Origin: an uncultured Eubacteriales bacterium | Lineage (GTDB): Bacteria; Bacillota_A; Clostridia; Oscillospirales; CAG-272 | Assembly (NCBI GenBank): GCA_900555345.1 | Contig: USKS01000111.1 | Location: 1-5,829 of the forward strand | Length of the DNA stretch: 5,829 nucleotides | Direction: 5' to 3' | Shown: positions 1 through 5,633 of the stretch, in pieces | Layout: the number at the start of each line of letters is the position of its first letter | How positions within the stretch are numbered: the first letter of the stretch is position 1 | Translations under genes and position numbers: made by a program | Notes under the pieces: generated by a model | What the model saw: only the letters and a program-made list of their open reading frames with translations | Told to the model about the DNA's origin: nothing | The model's database searches: none

Positions 1-425
1 GCCTTGGGGTTAGGCATAAGTCCCTTAGGACCGAGGACCTTACCCAGACGGCCGATGGTACCCATCATATCGGGAGTTGCGATGACAACGTCAAACTCGA
101 ACCAGTTCTCTTTGGTGATCTTCTCAACGAGATCAGCCTCACCGACGTAGTCGGCGCCTGCCTCTGCAGCCTCTTTTGCGCGGTCGCCCTTTGCAAATAC
201 GAGGGTGCGGACGGTTTTACCGGTACCGTTGGGGAGAACTACCGCGCCGCGGACCTGCTGGTCTGCGTGACGGGAGTCAACGCCCAGACGGACGTGCAGC
301 TCGATGGTCTCATCGAACTTTGCCTTGGAAGTCTCGCATACAAGCTTTACAGCCTCTGCGGGATCGTAAGCCTTGGATCTGTCTATAAGCTCAGCGCTTG
401 CTTTGTACTTTTTACCCTTAAACAT
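1..425 (-). CDS. rplA: 50S ribosomal protein L1, N-terminal part (runs off the window)
   Basis: L1 binds 23S rRNA at the mobile L1 stalk, helps release deacylated tRNA from the E site, and in many bacteria represses its own operon by binding a leader mRNA. The first 141 codons are visible and the frame stays open to the window edge, so the C-terminal part is missing only because of the window boundary. The start is [21 protein letters not shown] family-typical core follows, with a [17 protein letters not shown] stretch around residues 62-74 and the L1 signature [11 protein letters not shown] at the visible end. The start ATG (423-425) is chosen because a GGAGGA ribosome binding site lies just upstream, in the 14-nt gap after the rplK stop. 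The tight spacing and shared strand mark it as the distal gene of the rpmG-secE-nusG-rplK-rplA operon; rplJ and rplL would be expected next, but they are outside the window. Confidence 0.97.
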   Translation of the reverse strand, partial: MFKGKKYKASAELIDRSKAYDPAEAVKLVCETSKAKFDETIELHVRLGVDSRHADQQVRGAVVLPNGTGKTVRTLVFAKGDRAKEAAEAGADYVGEADLVEKITKENWFEFDVVIATPDMMGTIGRLGKVLGPKGLMPNPK

Positions 426-439
426 CTTCGTCTTCCTCC

Positions 440-865
440 TTATTCCTCAACGGTAACGCCCATGGAACGTGCTGTTCCGGCGATCATGCTCATTGCAGAC
501 TCAACGGAAGAAGCGTTGAGGTCGGGCATTTTTGTCTCTGCGATCTGGCGGACCTGCTCCTTGGTGATGGAAGCAACCTTGGTCTTGTTAGGCGTGCCGG
601 AAGCAGTCTCGATGCCGCAGGCCTTCTTTATAAGAACTGCTGCGGGAGGAGTTTTGGTGATGAAAGAGAAGGAACGGTCTGCGTATACCGTGATAACAAC
701 GGGGATGATAAGACCGATGTCGTTCTTTGTTCTTTCGTTGAACTCTTTAGTAAAGTTAGGGATGGCCAGTCCGTATGCGCCCAGTGCGGGACCCACGGGA
801 GGCTGAGGAGTAGCCTTACCTGCGGGAAGCTGAAGCTTAATATAGCCGATTATCTTTTTTGCCAT
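440..865 (-). CDS. rplK: 50S ribosomal protein L11
   Basis: L11 forms the base of the GTPase-associated centre with 23S rRNA helices 43/44. It is needed for factor-dependent GTP hydrolysis and for RelA-type stringent sensing, and it is part of the thiostrepton site. The 141-aa length is the family norm. The N-terminal domain has the proline-rich helix [16 protein letters not shown] (residues 17-32), including Pro22, Pro23 and Pro26 of the thiostrepton-contact region. The central segment [20 protein letters not shown] and the C-terminal rRNA-binding end [12 protein letters not shown] match the family closely. The start ATG has a GGAGG site (876-880) ten nucleotides upstream. The gene follows nusG after 130 nt holding a structured leader, and is followed by rplA after 14 nt. 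Nothing in the sequence suggests a drug-resistance change or truncation. Confidence 0.99.
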   Translation of the reverse strand: MAKKIIGYIKLQLPAGKATPQPPVGPALGAYGLAIPNFTKEFNERTKNDIGLIIPVVITVYADRSFSFITKTPPAAVLIKKACGIETASGTPNKTKVASITKEQVRQIAETKMPDLNASSVESAMSMIAGTARSMGVTVEE

Positions 866-884
866 AATAAATAAACCTCCGTAT

Positions 885-925
885 GTGGTTTAGACGGGAG
901 ACTCAGAAAATTTTCTCCCTCCCAC
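885..925 (-). promoter_or_regulatory. Candidate L1-binding autoregulatory leader of rplK-rplA
   Basis: On the minus-strand transcript, GUGG (925-922) can pair with CCAC (888-885), and inside it GGGAGA (919-914) pairs perfectly with UCUCCC (901-896). Between the two stems is an asymmetric internal loop: GA on one side (921-920) and GUCUAAA on the other (895-889). This two-stem, lopsided-loop layout directly before the ribosome binding site (876-880) resembles the rRNA-mimic site by which L1 represses translation of L11-L1 mRNA; the family resemblance is from memory, the pairing is seen in the sequence. The outer stem ends four bases before the GGAGG, so bound L1 could plausibly block initiation. 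Confidence 0.65.
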
Positions 926-931
926 GTATTT

Positions 932-947
932 GTGCCGACGGCGGCAC
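932..947 (-). repeat. Small perfect hairpin in the nusG-rplK intergenic leader
   Basis: GTGCCG and CGGCAC form a perfect 6-bp stem around a 4-nt loop, 34 nt after the nusG region's likely second small stem (CGCGC/GTGCG near 961-980). No T-run follows on either strand, so it is not an intrinsic terminator. It lies just upstream of the candidate L1 site and may stabilise or separate the nusG and rplK parts of the message. A weak TATAAA (966-971) with a poor -35 (989-994, 17-bp spacer, 3 of 6 consensus bases) is nearby, but is not strong enough to call a promoter. Confidence 0.4.
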
Positions 948-995
948 CTGCCGGTCCTTCGCACGTTTATACCTGCGCGAAAAACCAATGACTTT

Positions 996-1541
996 TCAGT
1001 CTTTTGCCTTTCTTATCTCCTTGATGCCCGCTTTGATAGGCATATCGCGGCCGACGGTGGACACGATTACCGTGACCTCGCCGGTCTCGGGAGAAATTTC
1101 GGCAAGCTTGCCGCTGTATCCGGCAAACGCACCCTCCGCAATATCCACGGTGTCGCCGATGGCGAGCTCCGTCTGCGCGGCGGTGACCGTCTCTCCGAGA
1201 AGGCTTTCTACCTCCTCGTCCGTCAGGGGAACAGGCTTTGATCCGGGGCCAACGAATCCCGTGACGCCGCGGATGTTTCTCACTATGTGCCAGCTTTCGT
1301 CGCACATGATCATGCGGACGAGCACATATGAGGGCAGAAGCTTTGATTCGACCGACTTTTCGTTTTCGCCCTCGCCCTCGGTTATGATCTCCGTGGGGAT
1401 GCGAACGTCGGTGATAAGATCCTGCATGCCTCTGTTTTCGACGATTTTTTCAAGGTTTGTCTTGACTTTGTTTTCATAGCCGGAGTAGGTATGCGCAACA
1501 TACCATCTCATACCGGCATTCATCTCGTTAATATCGCTCAT
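996..1541 (-). CDS. nusG: Transcription elongation/termination factor NusG
   Basis: NusG binds the RNA polymerase clamp to modulate pausing and elongation, and links polymerase to Rho or the ribosome. The 181-aa protein has the NGN domain at about residues 11-115, with WYVAHTYSGYENKV near the start, the hydrophobic LLPSYVLVRM strand (68-77) and GVTGFVGPGSKPVPL (92-106). A C-terminal KOW domain spans about 127-177 (IGDTVDIAEGAFAGYSGKL, then TVIVSTVGRDMPIKAGIKEI). Two family hot spots differ from the commonest form: LLPSY instead of FPGY, and VGRDMP instead of FGRxTP; both look like lineage variation. The first ATG is chosen because GGTGA (1549-1553) lies seven bases upstream; M11 would give the E. 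coli-like N-terminus but has no better site. The gene lies 13 nt after secE. Confidence 0.98.
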   Translation of the reverse strand: MSDINEMNAGMRWYVAHTYSGYENKVKTNLEKIVENRGMQDLITDVRIPTEIITEGEGENEKSVESKLLPSYVLVRMIMCDESWHIVRNIRGVTGFVGPGSKPVPLTDEEVESLLGETVTAAQTELAIGDTVDIAEGAFAGYSGKLAEISPETGEVTVIVSTVGRDMPIKAGIKEIRKAKD

Positions 1542-1554
1542 TTGACATTCACCG

Positions 1555-1830
1555 TCAGATAAGAAGCCCCAGAACGTACATAAACTGCGAGAATATCGCG
1601 TCTATGAGACCGGTTGCCGCCGCAAATATTGCGACAACGATAATAACCATGATGGAGTTCGAACGGACAGCCTTGGGGCCGGTCCATACGATCTTCTTCA
1701 GCTCTGCCTTTACGCTGCGGAGCCACGCTGCGAATCTGGAGAATACGGACGGCTTTTTGGTCTTTGCTTTTTCAGCCTTGTCAGCCTTCTTTTCAGCAGC
1801 GACTTTTTCGATTTTCTCGTTTTCAGCCAT
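1555..1830 (-). CDS. secE: Preprotein translocase subunit SecE
   Basis: SecE clamps the two halves of SecY in the SecYEG channel of the cytoplasmic membrane. The 91-aa protein is the short, single-span form found in most non-proteobacteria. Residues 2-26 are Lys/Glu/Ala-rich and probably helical. Residues 29-48 make the amphipathic helix (FSRFAAWLRSVKAELKKIVW) that lies along the membrane surface. One transmembrane helix spans about residues 59-79, IMVIIVVAIFAAATGLIDAIF. The Pro that usually follows the conserved Trp (WPS/WPT) is replaced: WTGPK. A GGAG site (1838-1841) lies seven bases before the ATG. It starts 12 nt after rpmG and ends 13 nt before nusG, the conserved secE-nusG pairing. Confidence 0.97.
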   Translation of the reverse strand: MAENEKIEKVAAEKKADKAEKAKTKKPSVFSRFAAWLRSVKAELKKIVWTGPKAVRSNSIMVIIVVAIFAAATGLIDAIFSQFMYVLGLLI

Positions 1831-1842
1831 TGCTCTTCTCCT

Positions 1843-1992
1843 TTACTTTGTTTCCTTGTGCAGAGTGTGCTTGCGGCAAAAACGACAGTACTTATTCATC
1901 TCGAGTCTGTCCGGATCGTTTTTCTTGTTCTTTTTCGTGTCATAGTTCCGCTGCTTGCATTCGCTGCACGCGAGAGTGATCTTAACTCTCAT
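1843..1992 (-). CDS. rpmG: 50S ribosomal protein L33 (zinc-binding form)
   Basis: This 49-aa gene reads [20 protein letters not shown] at its start and ends in [15 protein letters not shown]33 sits near the E site of the large subunit. Two CxxC pairs, Cys9/Cys12 and Cys36/Cys39, show that it is the zinc-binding (C+) paralogue; many Firmicutes also encode a cysteine-free copy used during zinc limitation. Length and sequence are typical throughout. The ATG (1990-1992) has a strong AGGAGGT site (2003-2009) ten bases upstream. It is the first gene of the operon, 12 nt before secE, and is preceded by a ~120-nt leader and a consensus promoter. A tRNA-Trp gene, sometimes found beside rpmG in related bacteria, is absent here. 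Confidence 0.97.
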   Translation of the reverse strand: MRVKITLACSECKQRNYDTKKNKKNDPDRLEMNKYCRFCRKHTLHKETK

Positions 1993-2115
1993 TGTTTTCG
2001 GCACCTCCTGTATATTCGGACTCAGTCCGTGAATTTGCGGCTAAGCCGCCGTACCTCCCTCCGGGGCGCTCCGCGCGCAAAACTGCGTGCAAAAAAAGAG
2101 CCCTCAATCAGAGGT
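1993..2115 (-). promoter_or_regulatory. Hairpin-rich 5' leader of the rpmG-secE-nusG operon
   Basis: The predicted transcript starts near 2115. In transcript order it contains a weak 5' hairpin (CCTC/GAGG, 2114-2102); a U7 run (2097-2091); a hairpin with one A-C mismatch (2090-2073); a decoy Shine-Dalgarno-like AGGGAGGT (2060-2053) with no start codon at a usable distance; then two 5-bp, 3-nt-loop hairpins, GCGGC/GCCGC (2049-2037) and CGGAC/GTCCG (2029-2017), just before the real AGGAGGT (2009-2003). The first bases (UACCUC, 2116-2111) are complementary to GAGGUA at the decoy site, and five of them to the real site. No match to a known riboswitch or T-box is seen. The function is unknown. Confidence 0.4.
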
Positions 2116-2121
2116 AGAATC

Positions 2122-2150
2122 ATTATAACACCCCGGCGGCGGCTTGTCAA
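2122..2150 (-). promoter_or_regulatory. Consensus sigma-A promoter of the rpmG operon
   Basis: On the minus strand there is a perfect -35 box TTGACA (2150-2145), a 17-bp spacer (2144-2128) and a perfect -10 box TATAAT (2127-2122). Transcription should start around 2115 and run leftward into rpmG. All twelve hexamer bases and the spacer are ideal, as expected for a ribosomal-protein operon. Confidence 0.93.
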
Positions 2151-2180
2151 TAGATTTTTTACATTTATCTAATATAAACG

Positions 2181-2262
2181 AAAAAACCGCGCGCCGCCGT
2201 CCGAATAAACGGTTAAAACCGTTCGCTGCGCGCCGGTACCCGGGCAGCGCACAAAAGTTTTT
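2181..2262. other. GC-rich palindrome cluster between divergent promoters (possible bidirectional terminator)
   Basis: Three inverted repeats lie between the two promoters. AACGGTT/AACCGTT (2208-2214, 2217-2223) has 7-bp arms around AA. CGCTGC/GCAGCG (2224-2229, 2244-2249) encloses CCGG/CCGG (2233-2236, 2240-2243), giving a 10-bp stem with a 3-nt bulge; on the plus strand a T5 run (2258-2262) follows eight bases later. On the minus strand CCGGCGCGC (2236-2228) can pair, with one bulge, with GCGCGCGG (2194-2187), directly followed by a T6 run (2186-2181). Both are terminator-like but imperfect, and no known transcript enters from either side. They could insulate the promoters, or be protein-binding sites or a gene remnant. 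Confidence 0.35.
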
Positions 2263-2274
2263 AAGAGAAAGTCA

Positions 2275-2303
2275 TTGATTTGATGCACTATATGCTGTAT
2301 AAT
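2275..2303 (+). promoter_or_regulatory. Promoter of glyA
   Basis: TTGATT (2275-2280, 4 of 6 bases of the -35 consensus) and a perfect TATAAT (2298-2303) are separated by 17 bp. The start of transcription would be near 2310, giving a short ~27-nt untranslated leader with no room for a riboswitch. AT-rich sequence surrounds the -10 box. Confidence 0.85.
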
Positions 2304-2336
2304 AATATTGTTTATTTTTTGTGAAAGGATTTTGAC

Positions 2337-3578
2337 ATGATCAACAACGTAATAGAGCTTCTGAAAGAGTACGACCCTGAGGTGGGAACGGCTGTGGAGG
2401 ACGAGCTTCGGCGCGAGCGCCGCGGGCTTGAGCTTATAGCCAGCGAAAACCTTGTATCCGAGCCGGTTATGCTTGCAATGGGCACTCCGCTCACCAACAA
2501 ATACGCGGAGGGCTATCCCGCACACCGCTACTACGGCGGCTGCGAATGCGTTGACGTGGCGGAAAATATTGCAAGAGAGCGTGCGTGCCGTCTTTTCGGC
2601 GCTGACCACGCAAACGTGCAGCCCCACTCCGGTGCACAGGCGAACATCGCCGCATATCATGCGCTTCTCAGCCACGGAGACACGGTTATGGGCATGAGCC
2701 TTGACGCAGGCGGTCATCTCACCCACGGCAGCCCCGTCAATTTTTCCGGAAAAAACTACAATTTTGTCCCATACGGCACGGACGATCGGGGATATATAGA
2801 TTATGACGCAGTCGAGCGCATCGCAAAAGAGTGCCGCCCGAAGCTCATAGTCGCGGGCGCCTCCGCATATCCCAGAATCATTGATTTTGAGCGTTTTGCC
2901 GCTATTGCAAAGGAAGTGGGCGCGCTGTTCATGGTGGACATGGCGCACATCGCCGGACTTGTGGCGGCGGGACTTCACCCGTCCCCCGTACCGTACGCCG
3001 ATATCGTTACGACCACAACGCACAAGACCCTGCGCGGTCCCCGCGGCGGAATGATACTCTGCCGCGAGGAATACGCAAAAGCAGTGGACAAGGCAATATT
3101 CCCCGGAATGCAGGGCGGACCTCTCGAGCACATAATCGCGGCAAAGGCAATCTGCTTCGGCGAGGCGCTGAAACCTGAGTTTGCCGAGTATCAGAAAAAT
3201 GTCCTTGCTAACGCGCGCACCCTTGCCGAGTGCCTTATGGAGGAAGGCTTTGACCTTGTCTCCGGCGGCACGGACAATCATCTCATGCTTGTGGATCTGC
3301 GCCCCATGCATATAACGGGCAAGGAGATGGAAAAGCGCCTTGACGAGGTGTATATCACCGTCAACAAAAACGCTATCCCCAACGACCCCGAAAAGCCGTT
3401 TGTGACAAGCGGCATCCGCGTGGGCACTCCCGCTGTGACATCCCGCGGGCTGGGAGAGGACGAAATGAAGACCCTTGCGCATCTTATAGCGCTGACGGCG
3501 ACGGACTTTGAAAACAGCGCCGACAGTATACGCGCAGCCGTCACCGAAATCTGCAGTGCTCATCCCATATATTCCTGA
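2337..3578 (+). CDS. glyA: Serine hydroxymethyltransferase
   Basis: This PLP enzyme of the cytoplasm interconverts serine plus tetrahydrofolate with glycine plus 5,10-methylene-tetrahydrofolate, the main supply of glycine and one-carbon units. The 413-aa length is normal. Visible landmarks are the SENLVS substrate-loop motif (residues 36-41), [15 protein letters not shown] (54-68; the commoner form is PGKRYYGG), [10 protein letters not shown] (94-103), the PLP-contact segment VDMAHIAGL with Asp201 and His204, and the Schiff-base Lys230 in [25 protein letters not shown] and [15 protein letters not shown] follow in the C-terminal half. The ATG has a GAAAGGA site (2323-2329) seven bases upstream. 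It is divergent from rpmG and has its own promoter. No terminator is seen in the 60 nt before the lipoprotein gene. The reverse strand stays open for 483 codons; this is a codon-bias shadow. Confidence 0.98.
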   Translation: MINNVIELLKEYDPEVGTAVEDELRRERRGLELIASENLVSEPVMLAMGTPLTNKYAEGYPAHRYYGGCECVDVAENIARERACRLFGADHANVQPHSGAQANIAAYHALLSHGDTVMGMSLDAGGHLTHGSPVNFSGKNYNFVPYGTDDRGYIDYDAVERIAKECRPKLIVAGASAYPRIIDFERFAAIAKEVGALFMVDMAHIAGLVAAGLHPSPVPYADIVTTTTHKTLRGPRGGMILCREEYAKAVDKAIFPGMQGGPLEHIIAAKAICFGEALKPEFAEYQKNVLANARTLAECLMEEGFDLVSGGTDNHLMLVDLRPMHITGKEMEKRLDEVYITVNKNAIPNDPEKPFVTSGIRVGTPAVTSRGLGEDEMKTLAHLIALTATDFENSADSIRAAVTEICSAHPIYS

Positions 3579-3638
3579 CAGACAGCGACATTTTTCGCCG
3601 CTTTGATCGGATAAAATCAAGTGAGGTTTCTTACAGTC

Positions 3639-4160
3639 ATGAAAAAGATCATAACTATCGTTTGCGCGCTTCTTTGCGTGTCGCTTTTGCTCGGCGCCTG
3701 CTCAAAAAGCGAGGACGGCGCGCCCGACGGTATGAAACAGGCGTCCTCCGACAACGTGGACTACATCATGTACGTCCCCGAGAACTGGAAGGTCGATAAA
3801 TCCGAGCTTTACACCTCGGCGTTCTATTCTTCGGCGGACGCGACAAGCATTTCCGCCGCGGCAAACGGTGTCGCCGCGGACGAGACCGTGGAAACGTGGT
3901 GGGACGGCTTTTACGAAAAGTTCACGTCGGTGTATTCCGACTGCGGCGAGCCCGAGAGCACGGATGTGACCCTCGGCGGCACGGACGGCGAAAAGTATAC
4001 GTTCTCCGGCACGCTGAACGGGCAGGAATACAAATATATAATCGCGGCGTGCGTTCGCGGCGGATATGTGTATTATCTGACGTATACGTCCACTCCCGAT
4101 TACTACGAAAACCATCTTGACGAGTTTGACAAGACCGTAGAGAATTTCAGCTTCAGATGA
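3639..4160 (+). CDS. Small exported lipoprotein, PsbP-like, function unknown
   Basis: The 173-aa product begins MKKIITIVCALLCVSLLLGAC: a two-lysine n-region, a hydrophobic core and the lipobox LGAC, so signal peptidase II cleavage and lipidation at Cys21 are expected, anchoring it to the outer face of the membrane. The mature part is acidic and aromatic-rich. The pattern YIMYVPENW near residues 42-50 and a C-terminal VYYLTYTSTPDYY...LDEFDKTVENFSF resemble the PsbP/Mog1-type alpha/beta fold common in small Firmicute lipoproteins. That is a fold guess, and no ligand or role can be read from it. Cys102 and Cys137 could form a disulfide. The start is placed at ATG 3639 because the signal peptide fits and GAGGT (3623-3627) lies 11 bases upstream; a GTG at 3621 is in frame but would have its start codon overlapping that site. 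It is 60 nt after glyA and 16 nt before the desulfurase gene. Confidence 0.85.
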   Translation: MKKIITIVCALLCVSLLLGACSKSEDGAPDGMKQASSDNVDYIMYVPENWKVDKSELYTSAFYSSADATSISAAANGVAADETVETWWDGFYEKFTSVYSDCGEPESTDVTLGGTDGEKYTFSGTLNGQEYKYIIAACVRGGYVYYLTYTSTPDYYENHLDEFDKTVENFSFR

Positions 4161-4176
4161 TCCGGCAGATACATAA

Positions 4177-5334
4177 ATGATATACTTTGACAACAGCGCA
4201 ACAACAAAGCCGTCCGAAGCCTCTCTCAGTGCAATGAGAGAGGCTTTGTCGGAGTGCTGGGGAAATCCCGGTTCCGTGCACAGGGCGGGAGACCGGGCGC
4301 ACGCCGTACTGGAGAGCGCCAGAAAAAGCGTCGGGGCATCTTTCGGGATACGCCGCCCCGCCGACGGCAGCGTAATATTCACTTCCGGCGGCAGCGAGGC
4401 AAACAACCTTGCGATACTCGGCTTCGTGCGCGCAAAGCGGCATTCCGGAAAGGCTAAAATATTTATAAGCGACGGCGAGCACGCATCGGTGGAAGCGCCC
4501 GCGCGCCTTTTGGAGAGCGAGGGATATACCGTTCTTCGGGTGCCTACCCGCGGCGGCAGGCTCGACCTTGATTTTATAAGAGAAAACGCCGACGACAGCG
4601 TTATACTCTCGGCGATCATGCTCGTAAACAACGAGACCGGCGCGGTCTACGACGTTAAAAGCGCGGCGGATATCGTCCGCGCCGCGTCCCCCAAAGCGTT
4701 TATCCACTGTGACGCGGTGCAGGCGTTTATGAAGATACCCGTTCTTCCCAAACGGCTCGGAGTCGATTCCGTTGCGGTAAGCTCCCATAAGGTGTTTGCC
4801 CCCAAAGGCGCGGGTGCGCTGTATGTAAGCGCCGAAGCCCTTCGCGCAAAGCGGCTTGTGCCCGTCATATACGGCGGCGGACAGGAGGGCGGACTGCGCA
4901 GCGGAACGGAGAACGTGCCCGCGATCGCAGCCTTCGGCGCGGCGTGCGCCGAGGAGAGCGCGCATATGGCAGAGAGGGCGGAATACACGGCGGCGCTGCG
5001 CGAAAGGATAGAAGAAAAGCTGCCGCAGGAGATACGCCAAAACCGACCGGAAAAAGCTCACTTCGGCATTATAAACATAACGCTTCCTGGGATACGCAGC
5101 GAGACAATGCTTAATTTTCTTTCGGGAAAAGACATCTGCGTAAGTGCGGGCAGTGCCTGCTCCGCGCACTCCGGAGGAGTCAGCCGTGCGCTGACGGCTT
5201 TCGGTCTTGACGACGGCGACGCGGACTGCTCCCTGAGGATCAGTCTTTCGCACCTCAATACCGAGGCTGAGGCGGACATGCTGTGCGCCGCCCTCGGCGA
5301 GGGAGTCGCAAAGCTTTGCCGCAAGAGCAGATAA
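4177..5334 (+). CDS. Cysteine desulfurase, group I (IscS/NifS type)
   Basis: This PLP enzyme removes sulfur from L-cysteine as an enzyme persulfide, giving alanine, and supplies sulfur for Fe-S clusters or tRNA thiolation. The 385-aa protein starts in the canonical way (MIYFDNSATTKP). It shows GNPGS (29-33), TSGGSEANN (69-77), His102 stacking on PLP (GEHAS), NNETGA (151-156), Asp179 and Gln182 (CDAVQ), the PLP lysine Lys205 in SSHKVFAPKGAGAL, RSGTENV (241-247) and the catalytic Cys328 in SAGSACSAHSGG. The loop after Cys328 is short but intact. The start is fixed by homology; its upstream region (GGCAGATACATAA) has no good Shine-Dalgarno, so coupling to the lipoprotein stop 16 nt earlier is possible. 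Neither iscU/nifU nor thiI lies next to it in view, so the sulfur acceptor cannot be assigned. The gene contains a strong inverted repeat at 4217-4246. Confidence 0.96.
   Translation: MIYFDNSATTKPSEASLSAMREALSECWGNPGSVHRAGDRAHAVLESARKSVGASFGIRRPADGSVIFTSGGSEANNLAILGFVRAKRHSGKAKIFISDGEHASVEAPARLLESEGYTVLRVPTRGGRLDLDFIRENADDSVILSAIMLVNNETGAVYDVKSAADIVRAASPKAFIHCDAVQAFMKIPVLPKRLGVDSVAVSSHKVFAPKGAGALYVSAEALRAKRLVPVIYGGGQEGGLRSGTENVPAIAAFGAACAEESAHMAERAEYTAALRERIEEKLPQEIRQNRPEKAHFGIINITLPGIRSETMLNFLSGKDICVSAGSACSAHSGGVSRALTAFGLDDGDADCSLRISLSHLNTEAEADMLCAALGEGVAKLCRKSR
4217..4246 (+). repeat. 12-bp perfect inverted repeat inside the desulfurase 5' coding region
   Basis: AAGCCTCTCTCA (4217-4228) and TGAGAGAGGCTT (4235-4246) are exact reverse complements around the 6-nt loop GTGCAA; in RNA, a G-U and a C-G pair (4216/4247, 4215/4248) extend it to 14 pairs. 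The right arm also matches ACAAAGCC (4204-4211) through GGCTTTGT (4242-4249), an 8-bp pairing exclusive with the first. It covers codons 14-24 (EASLSAMREAL), in frame and without an insertion relative to the family. The shape recalls an intrinsic terminator, but only TTT follows. Confidence 0.85.
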
Positions 5335-5633
5335 ATAAGGTAAATTATATACGGCAGCCGACAAAACGGCGCGGCGGACAAATGCTACGCCGAGGCTGAT
5401 AATTGAGGCACGGCGGAATATATGAGGCGCGGTGACTTGCCGCACTGGAATTTTACGGCAGATGCGGCAAAACCTCCGCATATCAAAACCCGGCGCTTAC
5501 GCACCGCGGCGGCAAGACCCGCGCGGGCGGACAGTGTATTCCGCCGCAGCGCTCGTGCGCCGCAAAACAGTAAGGAATAAAGCCCGCCTGCGGCGGGACA
5601 AAGCATATAAATAAAATGAGGGGAGACGAAAAA
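5335..5633. other. Gene-free stretch rich in inverted repeats
   Basis: No credible gene, tRNA, known riboswitch or strong promoter is visible in this 299-bp gap. It is GC-rich with repeated CGGCGG/CCGCC elements. Inverted repeats: TTGCCGCA/TGCGGCAA (5437-5444, 5463-5470); a competing TGCGG/CCGCA (5463-5467, 5476-5480); the palindrome CCCGCGCGGG (5518-5527); GGCGGA/TCCGCC with an 8-nt loop (5526-5531, 5540-5545); and CCCGCC/GGCGGG with a 3-nt loop (5583-5588, 5592-5597). The last lacks a T-run on the plus strand, so a terminator for the desulfurase gene is not clear. A 60-codon GTG-initiated frame (5432-5614) is very basic and has no ribosome binding site. Confidence 0.6.

Noticed and set aside
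267..806. Plus-strand frame of 179 codons across rplA and rplK, with hydrophobic stretches.
   Set aside because: It is antisense to two well-conserved ribosomal protein genes, and its start lies inside rplA without a ribosome binding site.
966..994. Possible internal promoter before rplK (TATAAA with AAGTCA at 17 bp, minus strand).
   Set aside because: The -35 matches only three of six consensus bases, and the operon already has a consensus promoter upstream of rpmG.
883..1479. Plus-strand frame of 198 codons opposite nusG.
   Set aside because: Antisense to nusG and spanning the rplK leader; the Ser/Thr/Pro-rich composition is what reverse reading of nusG codons gives.
2101..2114. Hairpin plus U7 at the very start of the rpmG leader as an intrinsic attenuator.
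   Set aside because: The stem has only 4 bp and the U-run begins about 20 nt from the predicted start, too early and too weak for efficient intrinsic termination.
3589..3617. Possible promoter for the lipoprotein gene (CATTTT, 17 bp, TAAAAT).
   Set aside because: The -35 is poor and the spacing alone is not convincing; co-transcription with glyA is as likely.
2169..3620. Open frame of 483 codons on the strand opposite glyA.
   Set aside because: It lies exactly over glyA, whose product is an unmistakable full-length enzyme. The antisense product is Cys/His/Arg-rich without domain signals and has no ribosome binding site; codon bias explains its length.
4153..5481. Open frame of 442 codons on the strand opposite the cysteine desulfurase gene.
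   Set aside because: Another codon-bias shadow of a real gene; the product is rich in Arg/Cys/Ala with no recognisable family pattern. Similar shorter antisense frames (for example 3702-4631) are rejected for the same reason.
5583..5597. CCCGCC/GGCGGG hairpin as terminator of the desulfurase gene.
   Set aside because: No T-run follows on the plus strand, and it lies about 250 bp after the stop codon. A weak T-rich stretch exists only on the minus strand, where no gene ends.
5432..5614. 60-codon basic frame with a GTG start before the last gene.
   Set aside because: No ribosome binding site at a usable distance, extreme Arg/Lys content typical of GC-rich noncoding DNA, and overlapping inverted repeats.
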